In this document: one piece after another, positions 8,644-16,946 of the stretch
Layout of the letters: each line of letters begins with the position of its first letter
Position numbering within the stretch: position 1 is the first letter of the stretch
Assembly: GCA_036399015.1 (NCBI GenBank)
Contig: DASWNW010000025.1
Coordinates: forward strand, 61,466-125,465
Direction of reading: 5' to 3'
DNA: 64,000 nt
From: QHVT01 sp036399015
GTDB taxonomy: Bacteria; Acidobacteriota; Thermoanaerobaculia; Gp7-AA8
The notes under the pieces: generated by a model
Databases searched by the model: none
What the model was told of the DNA's origin: nothing
What the model saw: the letters and a program-made list of their open reading frames with translations, nothing else
Position numbers and translations under genes: made by a program

Positions 8644-9728
8644 TGCTGTATCACCTCCTGTACGGGTTGCGCGACGTCGTCGTCGGCTTCAACGTCTTCC
8701 GCTACATCACCTTCCGGACGGCATTCGCCGCGCTGACCGCGCTCCTGATCTCGTTCATTCTCGGCCCGTGGCTCATCGAGCGGATGCGGCGCATCAAGCT
8801 CGGGCAGTTCATCCGCGAGGAGGGGCCGAAGTCGCACCAGGCGAAGGCCGGCACGCCGACGATGGGCGGCCTGCTGATCAACGTCGCGATCATCATCCCG
8901 ACGATCCTCTGGGCCGACATCTTCAACCCGTACATCTGGATCGTGCTCTTCGTGACCGCCTCGTACGCCGCTATCGGCTTCGTCGACGACTACCGCAAGC
9001 TGGCGAAGAAGCGGAACCTCGGCCTCACCTCGAAGGAGAAGTTCGCCGCGCAGTTCGGCGTCGCGCTGCTGGTGGCCCTCGCCATCGCCTACCTGCCGAT
9101 GCTGAAGAACAACTACTCGACGGCGATCACCTTCCCGTTCGTCAAGAGCGTCCTGAACCTCGGCTTTCTCTACATCCCGTTCGTGATGATCGTGCTCGTC
9201 GGCGCGTCGAACGCCGTCAACCTGACGGACGGCCTCGACGGACTGGCGATCGGCTCCACGCTCGTGGCCGCGGTCACGTACACCGTGCTCACTTACGCCG
9301 CCGGCCACGCGCGCATCGCCGAGTACCTGCGCATCGCCTGGGTACCGAACACCGGGGAGCTGGCGGTCTTCTGCGGAGCCATGGTCGGAGCGTCACTCGG
9401 CTTCCTCTGGTTCAACGCCCATCCGGCCGAGATCTTCATGGGCGACGTCGGCTCGCTGGCCCTCGGCGGCGCGATCGGCTGCCTCGCGCTGATGATCAAG
9501 CAGGAGATCCTGCTGGTGTTCGTGGGCGGCCTCTTCGTGCTCGAGGCGCTCTCGGTGATCCTGCAGGTTGCCTCGTTCAAGCTGACCGGACGGCGCATCT
9601 TCAAGATGTCGCCGCTCCACCACCACTTCGAGCTCTCGGGCTGGAAGGAGACCAAGGTCGTCGTGCGCTTCTGGATCGTCGCGGTGATGTTCGCGATGAT
9701 GGCGCTGGCGACGCTCAAGCTGCGATGA
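8643..9728 (+). CDS. mraY: Phospho-MurNAc-pentapeptide transferase MraY
   Basis: Polytopic membrane enzyme making lipid I by transferring phospho-MurNAc-pentapeptide to undecaprenyl phosphate. The 361-aa product has about ten hydrophobic segments, the conserved cytoplasmic loop SHQAKAGTPTMGG, the NLTDGLDGLA active-site segment with catalytic aspartates, and the HHHFE motif near the C-terminus. The ATG shares a base with the murF stop; the TGA overlaps the murD start as ATGA. Confidence 0.97.
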   Translation: MLYHLLYGLRDVVVGFNVFRYITFRTAFAALTALLISFILGPWLIERMRRIKLGQFIREEGPKSHQAKAGTPTMGGLLINVAIIIPTILWADIFNPYIWIVLFVTASYAAIGFVDDYRKLAKKRNLGLTSKEKFAAQFGVALLVALAIAYLPMLKNNYSTAITFPFVKSVLNLGFLYIPFVMIVLVGASNAVNLTDGLDGLAIGSTLVAAVTYTVLTYAAGHARIAEYLRIAWVPNTGELAVFCGAMVGASLGFLWFNAHPAEIFMGDVGSLALGGAIGCLALMIKQEILLVFVGGLFVLEALSVILQVASFKLTGRRIFKMSPLHHHFELSGWKETKVVVRFWIVAVMFAMMALATLKLR

Positions 9729-11074
9729 CCGCCGAACGCCGCTCCGCGCCGCGCGACCAGTCGCCGAAAGTCCTCGTCATCGGAGCGGGGAAGTCGGGCG
9801 TCGCGGCGGCCAATTTCCTCGCCGCGCGCGGGCAGCGGGTCGTGCTGAACGACTCGAGCGCCGAGCCGTCGCTGCCGGGGGAGCTCGACCAGCGGGTGGA
9901 ACGTGCGTTCGGACGCGAGGACGCGGCGCTGCTGGACGGCGTCGTCGAGATCATCCTCAGTCCCGGCGTGCCGCTGACGATTCCGCTGCTGCGGCGTGCG
10001 GCGGAGCGGGTCATCCCGATCGCCGGCGAGATCGAGCTCGCGTTCCGGAATCTCAAGGGGACCGTCGTCGCCATCACCGGCTCGAACGGCAAGTCGACGA
10101 CGACGGCGCTGATCGGCGAGATCCTGCGCGTCGCGGGACGGCAGCCGATCGTCGCCGGGAACATCGGCGAGCCGCTCATCGCGGCAATCGACCCGGAGAA
10201 GGCGCGCACGTACGTCGTCGAGCTGTCGTCGTTCCAGCTCGAGAGCGTCGACACGTTCCGCGCGAACGTGGCGCTGCTGCTCAACATCACGCCCGACCAC
10301 ATGGACCGCTACCCCCACTTCGACGCCTACGCGGCGGCGAAGTACCGGATCTTCCGCAACCAGGAGTCGGGCGACACCGCGATCGTGAACGCCGGCGACC
10401 GCCGCGAGGCGCCGCGCGAGGCGAGGGCGCGCGTCTGGCGCTTCTCCGGCGCAGGCCGCGTCGAAACGGGCGCCTGGGCGGAAGGCGATGAGCTGGTCGT
10501 GAACGTCGGCGGCGACGAGCGGCGGATCCCGCGTGCGTCGCTCAAGCTGCAGGGGCAGGCGAACGTGGAGAACGCGCTCGCGGCCTGGCTGGCGGCGCGC
10601 GCCCTCGGCGTCGACGACATGGACGTGCAGATCGCATTCGGCACGTTCGCCGGACTGCCGCACCGGATGGTGCTCGTGCGCGAGCTCGACGGCGTGCGCT
10701 GGATCAACGACTCGAAGGGCACGAACGTCGACGCCTCACTGAAAGCGCTCGAAGGCTTCGACGACGGCAGCGTGATCCTGATCCTCGGCGGCAAGGACAA
10801 GGCCGGCGAGTTCGAGCGGATGCGCGACCTCGTGCAGGCGAAGGCGCGCAAGGTCCTCACCATCGGCATGGCCGCCGACCGCATCGGCGAGGCGCTGCAC
10901 GGCTCCGCCGACGTCGTCCCCGCGGGGGACATGCAGCACGCCGTGGAGTGGGCGCGCGAAAACGCGAAAGCGGGGGAGACGGTGCTCCTCTCGCCAGCCT
11001 GCGCGAGCTTCGACCAGTACCGCAACTTCATGCATCGAGGGGAGCACTTCGAGGAACTGGTGAAGAGGTTATGA
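9725..11074 (+). CDS. murD: UDP-MurNAc-L-alanine:D-glutamate ligase MurD
   Basis: Adds D-glutamate to UDP-MurNAc-L-alanine. Starts in a four-base overlap with mraY. It has a Rossmann-like N-terminal domain (VLVIGAGKSGVAAANFL), the P-loop TGSNGKSTTTALIG, NITPDHMDRY and the C-terminal NDSKGTN and GGKDKAGEF motifs; 449 aa. The stop at 11072 is followed immediately by an intergenic word-repeat hairpin. Confidence 0.96.
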   Translation: MTAERRSAPRDQSPKVLVIGAGKSGVAAANFLAARGQRVVLNDSSAEPSLPGELDQRVERAFGREDAALLDGVVEIILSPGVPLTIPLLRRAAERVIPIAGEIELAFRNLKGTVVAITGSNGKSTTTALIGEILRVAGRQPIVAGNIGEPLIAAIDPEKARTYVVELSSFQLESVDTFRANVALLLNITPDHMDRYPHFDAYAAAKYRIFRNQESGDTAIVNAGDRREAPREARARVWRFSGAGRVETGAWAEGDELVVNVGGDERRIPRASLKLQGQANVENALAAWLAARALGVDDMDVQIAFGTFAGLPHRMVLVRELDGVRWINDSKGTNVDASLKALEGFDDGSVILILGGKDKAGEFERMRDLVQAKARKVLTIGMAADRIGEALHGSADVVPAGDMQHAVEWARENAKAGETVLLSPACASFDQYRNFMHRGEHFEELVKRL

Positions 11075-11150
11075 GTTGCTGGTTGCTGGTTGCCTGTGAT
11101 GGCGCGTCAGCCGGAACTTCACGAGCAACCAGCAACCAGTAACCAGCAAC
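11075..11150. repeat. Word-repeat hairpin, GGTTGCT family, fills murD-ftsW spacer
   Basis: The left arm 11075-11093 is GTTGCT-GGTTGCT-GGTTGC; the right arm 11124-11150 is the complement with one extra 7-nt unit and one variant (GTAACC). The element begins on the base after the murD stop and ends five bases before the ftsW ATG, leaving no Shine-Dalgarno sequence for ftsW. Confidence 0.85.
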
Positions 11151-11155
11151 GAACA

Positions 11156-12250
11156 ATGAGCAGAAAACTCACATACGACACCTGGCTCTTCGGCACCGCG
11201 ACGATCATCGTGGTGGTCGGCCTCGTCATGATCTACAGCGCCTCGGCGATGATCGCGACGCAGCGCTTCGGGCACGGGCCCTACTACTTCCTCACGCGGC
11301 AGCTCGCGTTCCTCGTCGCCGGCGCGGTGGCGATGCTCGTCCTGATGCACGTGAATCCGGCCGTGCTGCAGAACAAGCGCGTCGTCTACGGCTCGCTCGG
11401 CGTGGTGGCGCTCCTGCTGATCGTGGCGCTCTTCCAGTCGCCGATCAACGGTACGCATCGCTGGATTCAGTTGCCGTGGTTCCAGTTGCAGCCGAGCGAA
11501 TTCGCGAAGCCGGCCATCATTCTTTTCATCGCCTCGTTCCTTGCGCGGCGCGAGGAGCGGGTGAACGACCTCACCACGACGCTCCTCCCGCTCGGCTTCA
11601 TCCTGGCGATGATCGCCGGGCTGGTGCTCCTCGGCCGCGACTTCGGCACCGCCACCTGCCTCATTCTCATCGCCTGCGGCATGGTCTACGCGGCCGGCAT
11701 CCGGCTCGGCTACGTCGCCGCGATCGCCTGCGCGCTCGTGCCGCTCGGCGGCTACTTCGCGCTGAGCGCTGCCTACCGGCGCGAGCGGCTGCTCACGTTC
11801 CTCAACCCCGAGGCCGATCCGCTGGGGAAGGGTTTCCAGGCGATGCAGTCGCTGATCGCGCTCGGGACCGGCGGGTTGGAGGGGCTGGGGATCGGCAACG
11901 GACGGCAGAAGCTCTTCTTCCTGCCGGAGCCGCACACCGACTTCATCTTCTCGATCGTCGGCGAGGAGCTCGGATTCGTCGGCGCGGTGCTGCTCCTCGG
12001 CGCGTTCGCGGTGCTGGCGTGGCGTGGCTTCCGCGTCGCGCGGTACAGCCAGGACCGGTTCGCGTTCTACGCGGCGCTCGGCTGCACGCTGATGCTGGTG
12101 GTGCAGGCGCTGATCAACATCAGCGTCACGGTCTGTCTCCTGCCGACGAAGGGATTGCCGCTGCCTCTGGTGAGCTACGGCGGCTCGTCGCTCCTGGCGA
12201 GCCTCATGGCGGTTGGGCTGTTATTGAACTTCTCACAGCAGTCCGGTTGA
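11156..12250 (+). CDS. ftsW: Lipid II polymerase FtsW
   Basis: SEDS-family glycosyltransferase that polymerises septal peptidoglycan with FtsI. At 364 aa it shows about ten membrane segments, the conserved GTHRW motif followed by QPSEFAKP, and a C-terminal region (LPTKGLPLPLVSYGGSSLLASL) typical of FtsW/RodA. The ATG at 11156 directly precedes the SRKLTYDTWL N-terminus; further upstream codons belong to the intergenic repeat. The second SEDS protein in the window (32311-33411) sits with the rod-shape genes, which separates the two roles. Confidence 0.95.
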   Translation: MSRKLTYDTWLFGTATIIVVVGLVMIYSASAMIATQRFGHGPYYFLTRQLAFLVAGAVAMLVLMHVNPAVLQNKRVVYGSLGVVALLLIVALFQSPINGTHRWIQLPWFQLQPSEFAKPAIILFIASFLARREERVNDLTTTLLPLGFILAMIAGLVLLGRDFGTATCLILIACGMVYAAGIRLGYVAAIACALVPLGGYFALSAAYRRERLLTFLNPEADPLGKGFQAMQSLIALGTGGLEGLGIGNGRQKLFFLPEPHTDFIFSIVGEELGFVGAVLLLGAFAVLAWRGFRVARYSQDRFAFYAALGCTLMLVVQALINISVTVCLLPTKGLPLPLVSYGGSSLLASLMAVGLLLNFSQQSG

Positions 12251-12298
12251 ACGTTGAACGTGAACTAAGGGGTGGGCGTGATGGGCGTGAAAACAAGT

Positions 12299-12380
12299 AG
12301 CGAGTTGCGAGTTACGGGTTGCCCGGGCTTTGTCGCCCGGACGATACGGCCCGCGGAACGCGCAACACGCAACGCGCAAC
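12299..12380. repeat. Word-repeat hairpin, GTTGCGN family, ftsW-murG spacer
   Basis: The left part (from about 12299) has GTTGCGAGTTACGGGTTGC and the right part (about 12351-12380) has AACGCGCAACACGCAACGCG, its complement in 7-nt steps. The centre, CCCGGGC-6 nt-GCCCGGACGA then CGGCCCG, closely matches the centre of the element at 2078-2161, so the two are copies of one family. Just upstream (12273-12290) is a perfect 9-bp tandem TGGGCGTGA. Confidence 0.75.
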
Positions 12381-12390
12381 GGGGGCCGCG

Positions 12391-13473
12391 ATGAGCACCC
12401 TCATGATCGCCGGCGGCGGGACGGGGGGACACATCTACCCGGCCATCGCCATCGCGCGTGAGTACGTGGCGCACGATGCGTCGCGGAAGGTCATCTTCGT
12501 CGGCACCGAGCGGGGGCTCGAGAAGACGATCGTCCCGAAGGCCGGCTTCCCGCTGGAGTTCATCAACGTCGGCGGCCTGAAAGGAAAGGGCGGCCTCGAT
12601 CTGATCCGTAACGTGGCGCGGCTGCCGCTCGGCTTCATCGACGCCTGGCGCGCGGTCGGCCGGCACAAGCCCTCCGTGGTCCTCGGCGTCGGCGGCTACT
12701 CGTCGGGACCGGTGCTCGTGGCCGCGATGCTCCGCGGCGTGCCGACGATCATCCACGAGGCGAACGCCTTCCCAGGCCTCGCCAACCGCGTGGTGGCGAG
12801 ATGGGTGACGGCCGTGGCGGTGGCGTTCGACGAGGCGCTCCCGCGCATGAAGCGTCCCGACGGCGTCGTGACCGGAAACCCGATTCGCGCCGAGTTCTTC
12901 GCCGCGCAGAAGCCCGCGGCGACGGGCAACAAGCGCCGCCTGCTCATCTTCGGCGGCTCGCAGGGCTCCCGCGTCCTCAACGACGCCATGACCGGCGCAC
13001 TGCTCTTCCTGGCGCGCCACAAGGACACGCTGGAGATCGTCCACCAGACCGGGCCGAAAGAGCTGGAGAAGGTCCGCACCGCGTACGACCAGTCGGCGTT
13101 CACGAACGCGCGCGTCGTGCCCTACCTCGACCCGATGGTCGACGAGATCGCGGCGGCGGACGTGGTGGTCTCGCGCGCCGGCGCGATGACGATCGGCGAG
13201 CTTTCGGCGGTCGGGCGCGCGGCGATCCTGGTCCCCTTCGCGGCCGCGACGAACAATCACCAGGAGCTGAACGCCCGCGTCGTCGAGCGCGCGGGCGGCG
13301 GCGTGGTGATTACCGAGGCGGAGCTGACGCCGGAGCGGCTGGCGGCGGCGATCGGCGAGATCGTCGCGAATCCGGAGCGCGCCGCGCGCATGGGAACGGC
13401 CTCGAAAACCCTCGCCACGCCCGAAGCCACCAAAACCATCGTCGATTTGATCGAAAGAATTCAGAGAAACTAA
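12391..13473 (+). CDS. murG: UDP-GlcNAc:undecaprenyl-PP-MurNAc-pentapeptide GlcNAc transferase MurG
   Basis: Peripheral membrane GT28-family enzyme converting lipid I to lipid II. The N-terminus MSTLMIAGGGTGGHIYPA carries the G-loop; HEANAFPG, FGGSQGSR and RAGAMTIGEL segments follow, all characteristic. 360 aa. The start at 12391 is chosen for the conserved N-terminus; upstream in-frame codons are repeat sequence. A putative promoter for murC lies just after its stop. Confidence 0.96.
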   Translation: MSTLMIAGGGTGGHIYPAIAIAREYVAHDASRKVIFVGTERGLEKTIVPKAGFPLEFINVGGLKGKGGLDLIRNVARLPLGFIDAWRAVGRHKPSVVLGVGGYSSGPVLVAAMLRGVPTIIHEANAFPGLANRVVARWVTAVAVAFDEALPRMKRPDGVVTGNPIRAEFFAAQKPAATGNKRRLLIFGGSQGSRVLNDAMTGALLFLARHKDTLEIVHQTGPKELEKVRTAYDQSAFTNARVVPYLDPMVDEIAAADVVVSRAGAMTIGELSAVGRAAILVPFAAATNNHQELNARVVERAGGGVVITEAELTPERLAAAIGEIVANPERAARMGTASKTLATPEATKTIVDLIERIQRN

Positions 13474-13502
13474 TTGCGTCCAACGCTTTGCAAACTTAAA
13501 AT
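13474..13502 (+). promoter_or_regulatory. Candidate sigma70-type promoter for murC
   Basis: TTGCGT (13474-13479) and TAAAAT (13497-13502) are separated by 17 bp in an AT-rich island unlike the surrounding GC-rich DNA. Transcription would start near 13509, giving a leader of about 19 nt before the murC ATG. This would be an internal promoter for murC-ftsQAZ. Confidence 0.5.
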
Positions 13503-13527
13503 TCCTAATTAAGTCGCCACGACCGTA

Positions 13528-14880
13528 ATGAATTTTGATGAAATAAAAACCATCCATTTCGTCGGCATCGGCGGGATCGGAATGAGTGCCATGGCGGAGA
13601 TCCTCGCGGTCGAGGGCGTCACCGTCTCCGGTTGCGACCTCAAACGGTCGGCCGCCACGGACCTCCTCCGCTCCCGCGGCATCGACGTCACCTTCGGCCA
13701 CGACGCCTCCCACGTCGCCGGCAACGACCTCGTGGTGATCACGCCCGCGCTGCGCGGCGAGCATCCGGAAGTCGAGGCCGCGCGCATCCAGGGCGTCCGG
13801 ATCATGAAGCGCTCGGAGGTCCTCGGCGCGATCGTGAACCGCAAGCGCTCCATCGGCGTCGCCGGCACGCACGGCAAGACCACCACTTCCGCGATGATCT
13901 CGGTGGTCCTCGAGCACGCCGGCTTCGACCCGACGGTCGTCGTCGGCGGGATGGTGCGCAACCTCGGCACGAACGCCAAGCGGGGCGCGGGCGACTACAT
14001 GGTCGTCGAGGCCGACGAGTACGACCGCACGTTCCACCACCTCCACCCGGAGATCGGCGTGGTGACGAACATCGAGGCCGATCATCTCGAGTACTACAAG
14101 TCCTTCGAGGCGATCGTGGAGGCCTTCCGCATCTACGCCGGCGGCATCAAGCGGGGCGGGGTGCTGATCGGCTGCTGCGACGACGAGGACGTGGCGCGCC
14201 TGCTCCGCCACGCCGAGCAGCGGCGTGTCGGCTACGGGCTCTCGGAGCACGCCGACGTCCGCGCGGTGAACCTGCGGTTCTCCGACCGCGGCTCGACGTT
14301 CGAGGTGCCGCGCGTCGGCACCTTCAAGCTGTTCGTCCCGGGCGAGCACAACGTGCGCAACGCGCTCGCGGCGATCGCGGTCGGGCGCGAGCTCGGGATC
14401 GACGGCTCGACCATGGCCGCGGGTCTGGCCGGGTTCCTCGGCGTCGACCGCCGCTTCCAGATCCTCGGCGACTACCACGGCGCGATCATCGTCGACGACT
14501 ACGCGCACCATCCGACCGAGGTGCGGGCCACGCTCGAGGCGGCGCGGGGCGGCTATCCCGACCGGCGCCTGGTGGCGCTGTTCCAGCCGCACCTCTACTC
14601 CCGCACGCGCGACTTCGCGCAGGAGTTCGGCGAGGCGCTGAGCATCGCCGACGTGCCGATCGTCTCGCCGATCTACGCGGCGCGCGAGCATCCCGTCGAA
14701 GGCGTCTCGGCGCGCATCATCGCCGAGGCGGTGAGCGCGGTGGAGTTCCTCGACCGGAGCAACTCCGAGATCGTCAACGAGCTGCGGCGGCGCCTCAAGC
14801 CGAACGACATCTTCATCGCCATGGGCGCCGGCGACGTGCACGAGATTGCCGAGCAGTTGGTGCGACGGGAGGACGGGTGA
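13528..14880 (+). CDS. murC: UDP-N-acetylmuramate:L-alanine ligase MurC
   Basis: First amino-acid ligase of the stem peptide. The N-terminal HFVGIGGIGMSAMAE (nucleotide-binding), the P-loop GTHGKTTTSAM, EADEYDRTF and DDYAHHPTE are all present; 450 aa. No murB or ddl follows: the stop overlaps the ftsQ GTG start directly. Confidence 0.96.
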   Translation: MNFDEIKTIHFVGIGGIGMSAMAEILAVEGVTVSGCDLKRSAATDLLRSRGIDVTFGHDASHVAGNDLVVITPALRGEHPEVEAARIQGVRIMKRSEVLGAIVNRKRSIGVAGTHGKTTTSAMISVVLEHAGFDPTVVVGGMVRNLGTNAKRGAGDYMVVEADEYDRTFHHLHPEIGVVTNIEADHLEYYKSFEAIVEAFRIYAGGIKRGGVLIGCCDDEDVARLLRHAEQRRVGYGLSEHADVRAVNLRFSDRGSTFEVPRVGTFKLFVPGEHNVRNALAAIAVGRELGIDGSTMAAGLAGFLGVDRRFQILGDYHGAIIVDDYAHHPTEVRATLEAARGGYPDRRLVALFQPHLYSRTRDFAQEFGEALSIADVPIVSPIYAAREHPVEGVSARIIAEAVSAVEFLDRSNSEIVNELRRRLKPNDIFIAMGAGDVHEIAEQLVRREDG

Positions 14881-15677
14881 GCTTCGATACCACCGCCTCG
14901 CGGTTCCTCCGCCCGGCGGACGTCGCGCGCCTGCGCCGCAACCAGCGGCGGATCCAGGTGCAGCGGCTGCTCGTCATCCTGCGCACGGCGGGGGTGGCGT
15001 TGCTGCTGGTGGCGGGAGCGGTCTGGGCGTGGCGGCACACGCAGTCCGACGAGCGCTTCGCCGTCCGCAGCATCGAGGTCGACGGCGCGAAGCACACGCC
15101 GCGTGCGACGCTCGACGCCGTCACCCGCCACTACGTGGGGCTGAACCTCTTCCAGATCGACATCGCCCGCGTGCAGAAGGACCTCGGCGGTGTCGGCTGG
15201 GTGCGCCGCATCGACATCGAGAAGAAGCTGCCCGACACGCTGCGCATCAAGATCACGGAGCGGACGCCGGTGGCGCTGGTGCGCAGCGGCGAGACGTTCG
15301 CGTACGTCGACGAGGAGGGGACCGCGTTCGCGGAGCTCTCTCCGAGCGTCGGTGACGACGACCTCCCGGTGATCACCGAGGCGCAGGGGGCGGAGCTGGC
15401 GCGCACGGTGGCGCTGCTGCGCGAGCTGCGGTCGAAGGACCGCGAGCTCTACACGCGCGTCTCCGAGGTGTGGCCGATCGCGCCGCGCGGCTTCGCGCTG
15501 TACGACCGCGCCCTCGGCGCGATCGTCTACGCCAACGCCGACGACCTCGCCTCCAAGTGGCGGAACCTCTACGGCGTCCTCGCCGCCGAGAACAACCCGA
15601 AGATCGAATACGCGGACCTCCGGTTCGCGGATCGAGTGATCGTGAAAGAGCTGGAGACAACGCATGGCGCGAACTGA
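14877..15677 (+). CDS. ftsQ: Cell division protein FtsQ
   Basis: Bitopic divisome protein with a POTRA domain followed by a beta domain. The GTG at 14877 overlaps the murC TGA (GTGA) and is preceded by GGGAGG at a suitable distance, deciding the start. The product (266 aa) has a membrane segment at about residues 37-57, then FAVRSIEVDGAKHTPRATLD (POTRA) and IDIEKKLPDTLRIKITERTP, the typical FtsQ stretch. It overlaps ftsA by 14 bases. Confidence 0.93.
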   Translation: MSFDTTASRFLRPADVARLRRNQRRIQVQRLLVILRTAGVALLLVAGAVWAWRHTQSDERFAVRSIEVDGAKHTPRATLDAVTRHYVGLNLFQIDIARVQKDLGGVGWVRRIDIEKKLPDTLRIKITERTPVALVRSGETFAYVDEEGTAFAELSPSVGDDDLPVITEAQGAELARTVALLRELRSKDRELYTRVSEVWPIAPRGFALYDRALGAIVYANADDLASKWRNLYGVLAAENNPKIEYADLRFADRVIVKELETTHGAN

Positions 15678-16896
15678 AGACAAGTACGTCGTCGCACTCG
15701 ACATCGGCACCTCGAAGGTGTGCGCGCTGGTCGGCGAGGTCAGCGACCGCGGCCTCCTCGAGATCATCGGCAAGGGCACCTCGCCGATGAAGGGGACGCG
15801 CCGTGGCAACATCATCAACCTCGACCAGGCCATCGAGGCGGTGAAGAAGGCCGTCGACGAGGCGGAGGTGATGGCGGGACTGCAGATCGACGCGGTGTAC
15901 GCCGGCGTGTCGGGCGATCACATCCGCTCGGTGAACTCGCGCGGCGTGGTCTCGGTGATGGGCAAGCACAAGGAGATCGGCCGGGAGGACATCGACCGCG
16001 TCATCGAGGCCTCGAAGTCGATCAACGTGCCGGCCGAGCTCGAGGTGCTGCACGTCATCCCGCGCGAGTTCGTGGTCGACGGCCAAGACGGCATCCACGA
16101 CCCGATCGGCATGACCGCGACGCGCCTCGAGGCGAACGTGCACATCGTCACCGGCGCGCGCACGCACGACCAGAACATCCTCACCTGCGTGAACAAGGCC
16201 GGCATCGCCGTGCAGGAGCTCGTGCTCGAGCAGCTCGCCGCCGCCGAGGCGGTGCTGACGCAGGACGAGCGGGAGATGGGCGTGCTGCTGATGGACATCG
16301 GCGGCGGCACCACCGACTACGCCGTCTTCCTCGAAGGGAACGTCGTGCACACAAACGTGCTGCCGGTCGGCGCGGGCCACTTCACCAGCGACATCTCGGT
16401 CGTGCTGCGCACGCCGATGGAAGACGCGGAGCGGATCAAGAAGCGCTACGGCTGCGCGCTCGCGTCGCTGGTCACGAGCGACGACCCGATCGAGGTGCCG
16501 ACGGTCGGAGGACGGGCGCCGAAGATCCTGTCGCGGCACGAGCTGACGGGGATCCTCGAGCCGCGCGCCGCCGAGATCGCGAAGCTGGTGTACCGCGACC
16601 TGGAAAAGGTCGGCCTCGACAAGGAGATCCGCAGCGGCGTCGTGCTGGTGGGCGGCGGCGCGGAGATGGACGGGCTCGTGGAGCTCGTCGAGCAGGTGTT
16701 CGACCAGTCGGCGCGCAAGGGAGTGCCGCGCGGGTTCGGCGGGCTCGCCGACACGGTGAGCGGTCCGGAGTACGCGGCGGCGGCGGGGCTGCTGTTGTGG
16801 GGCCTGCGCAATCAGACGAAGGTGCAGTCGAAGCGTCCGCGCAGAGGGCTCGGCAAAGTCGCGGACTCGGTCAAGTCGTGGTTCGCGTGGTCGTAA
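15664..16896 (+). CDS. ftsA: Cell division protein FtsA
   Basis: Actin-like ATPase that tethers FtsZ to the membrane. It starts inside the ftsQ 3' end. Hallmarks include VVALDIGTSKVCALVGE (phosphate 1), MDIGGGTTDYAVF (phosphate 2), VVLVGGGAEMDGL (adenosine), and a C-terminal amphipathic tail GLGKVADSVKSWFAWS that would be the membrane-targeting sequence. 410 aa, full length. Confidence 0.96.
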   Translation: MARTEDKYVVALDIGTSKVCALVGEVSDRGLLEIIGKGTSPMKGTRRGNIINLDQAIEAVKKAVDEAEVMAGLQIDAVYAGVSGDHIRSVNSRGVVSVMGKHKEIGREDIDRVIEASKSINVPAELEVLHVIPREFVVDGQDGIHDPIGMTATRLEANVHIVTGARTHDQNILTCVNKAGIAVQELVLEQLAAAEAVLTQDEREMGVLLMDIGGGTTDYAVFLEGNVVHTNVLPVGAGHFTSDISVVLRTPMEDAERIKKRYGCALASLVTSDDPIEVPTVGGRAPKILSRHELTGILEPRAAEIAKLVYRDLEKVGLDKEIRSGVVLVGGGAEMDGLVELVEQVFDQSARKGVPRGFGGLADTVSGPEYAAAAGLLLWGLRNQTKVQSKRPRRGLGKVADSVKSWFAWS

Positions 16897-16902
16897 AAAG
16901 TA

Positions 16903-16931
16903 TTCCAACGCAACACGAAAATTGTTAATAT
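16903..16931 (+). promoter_or_regulatory. Candidate promoter between ftsA and ftsZ
   Basis: TTCCAA (16903-16908), 17 bp, TAATAT (16926-16931), again in a short AT-rich island. The ftsZ ATG at 16947 has GGGAGA six bases upstream. An internal ftsZ promoter is common in dcw clusters; the hexamers are only moderate matches. Confidence 0.4.
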
Positions 16932-16946
16932 TCCGGGAGACGGTTA

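Noticed and set aside
12265..14841. Very long antisense reading frame opposite murG/murC (858 codons)
   Set aside because: It mirrors genes with unmistakable motifs; long antisense frames are expected in high-GC coding DNA. The same holds for the long frames opposite ftsI (3412-5439) and opposite the 50298-53090 gene.
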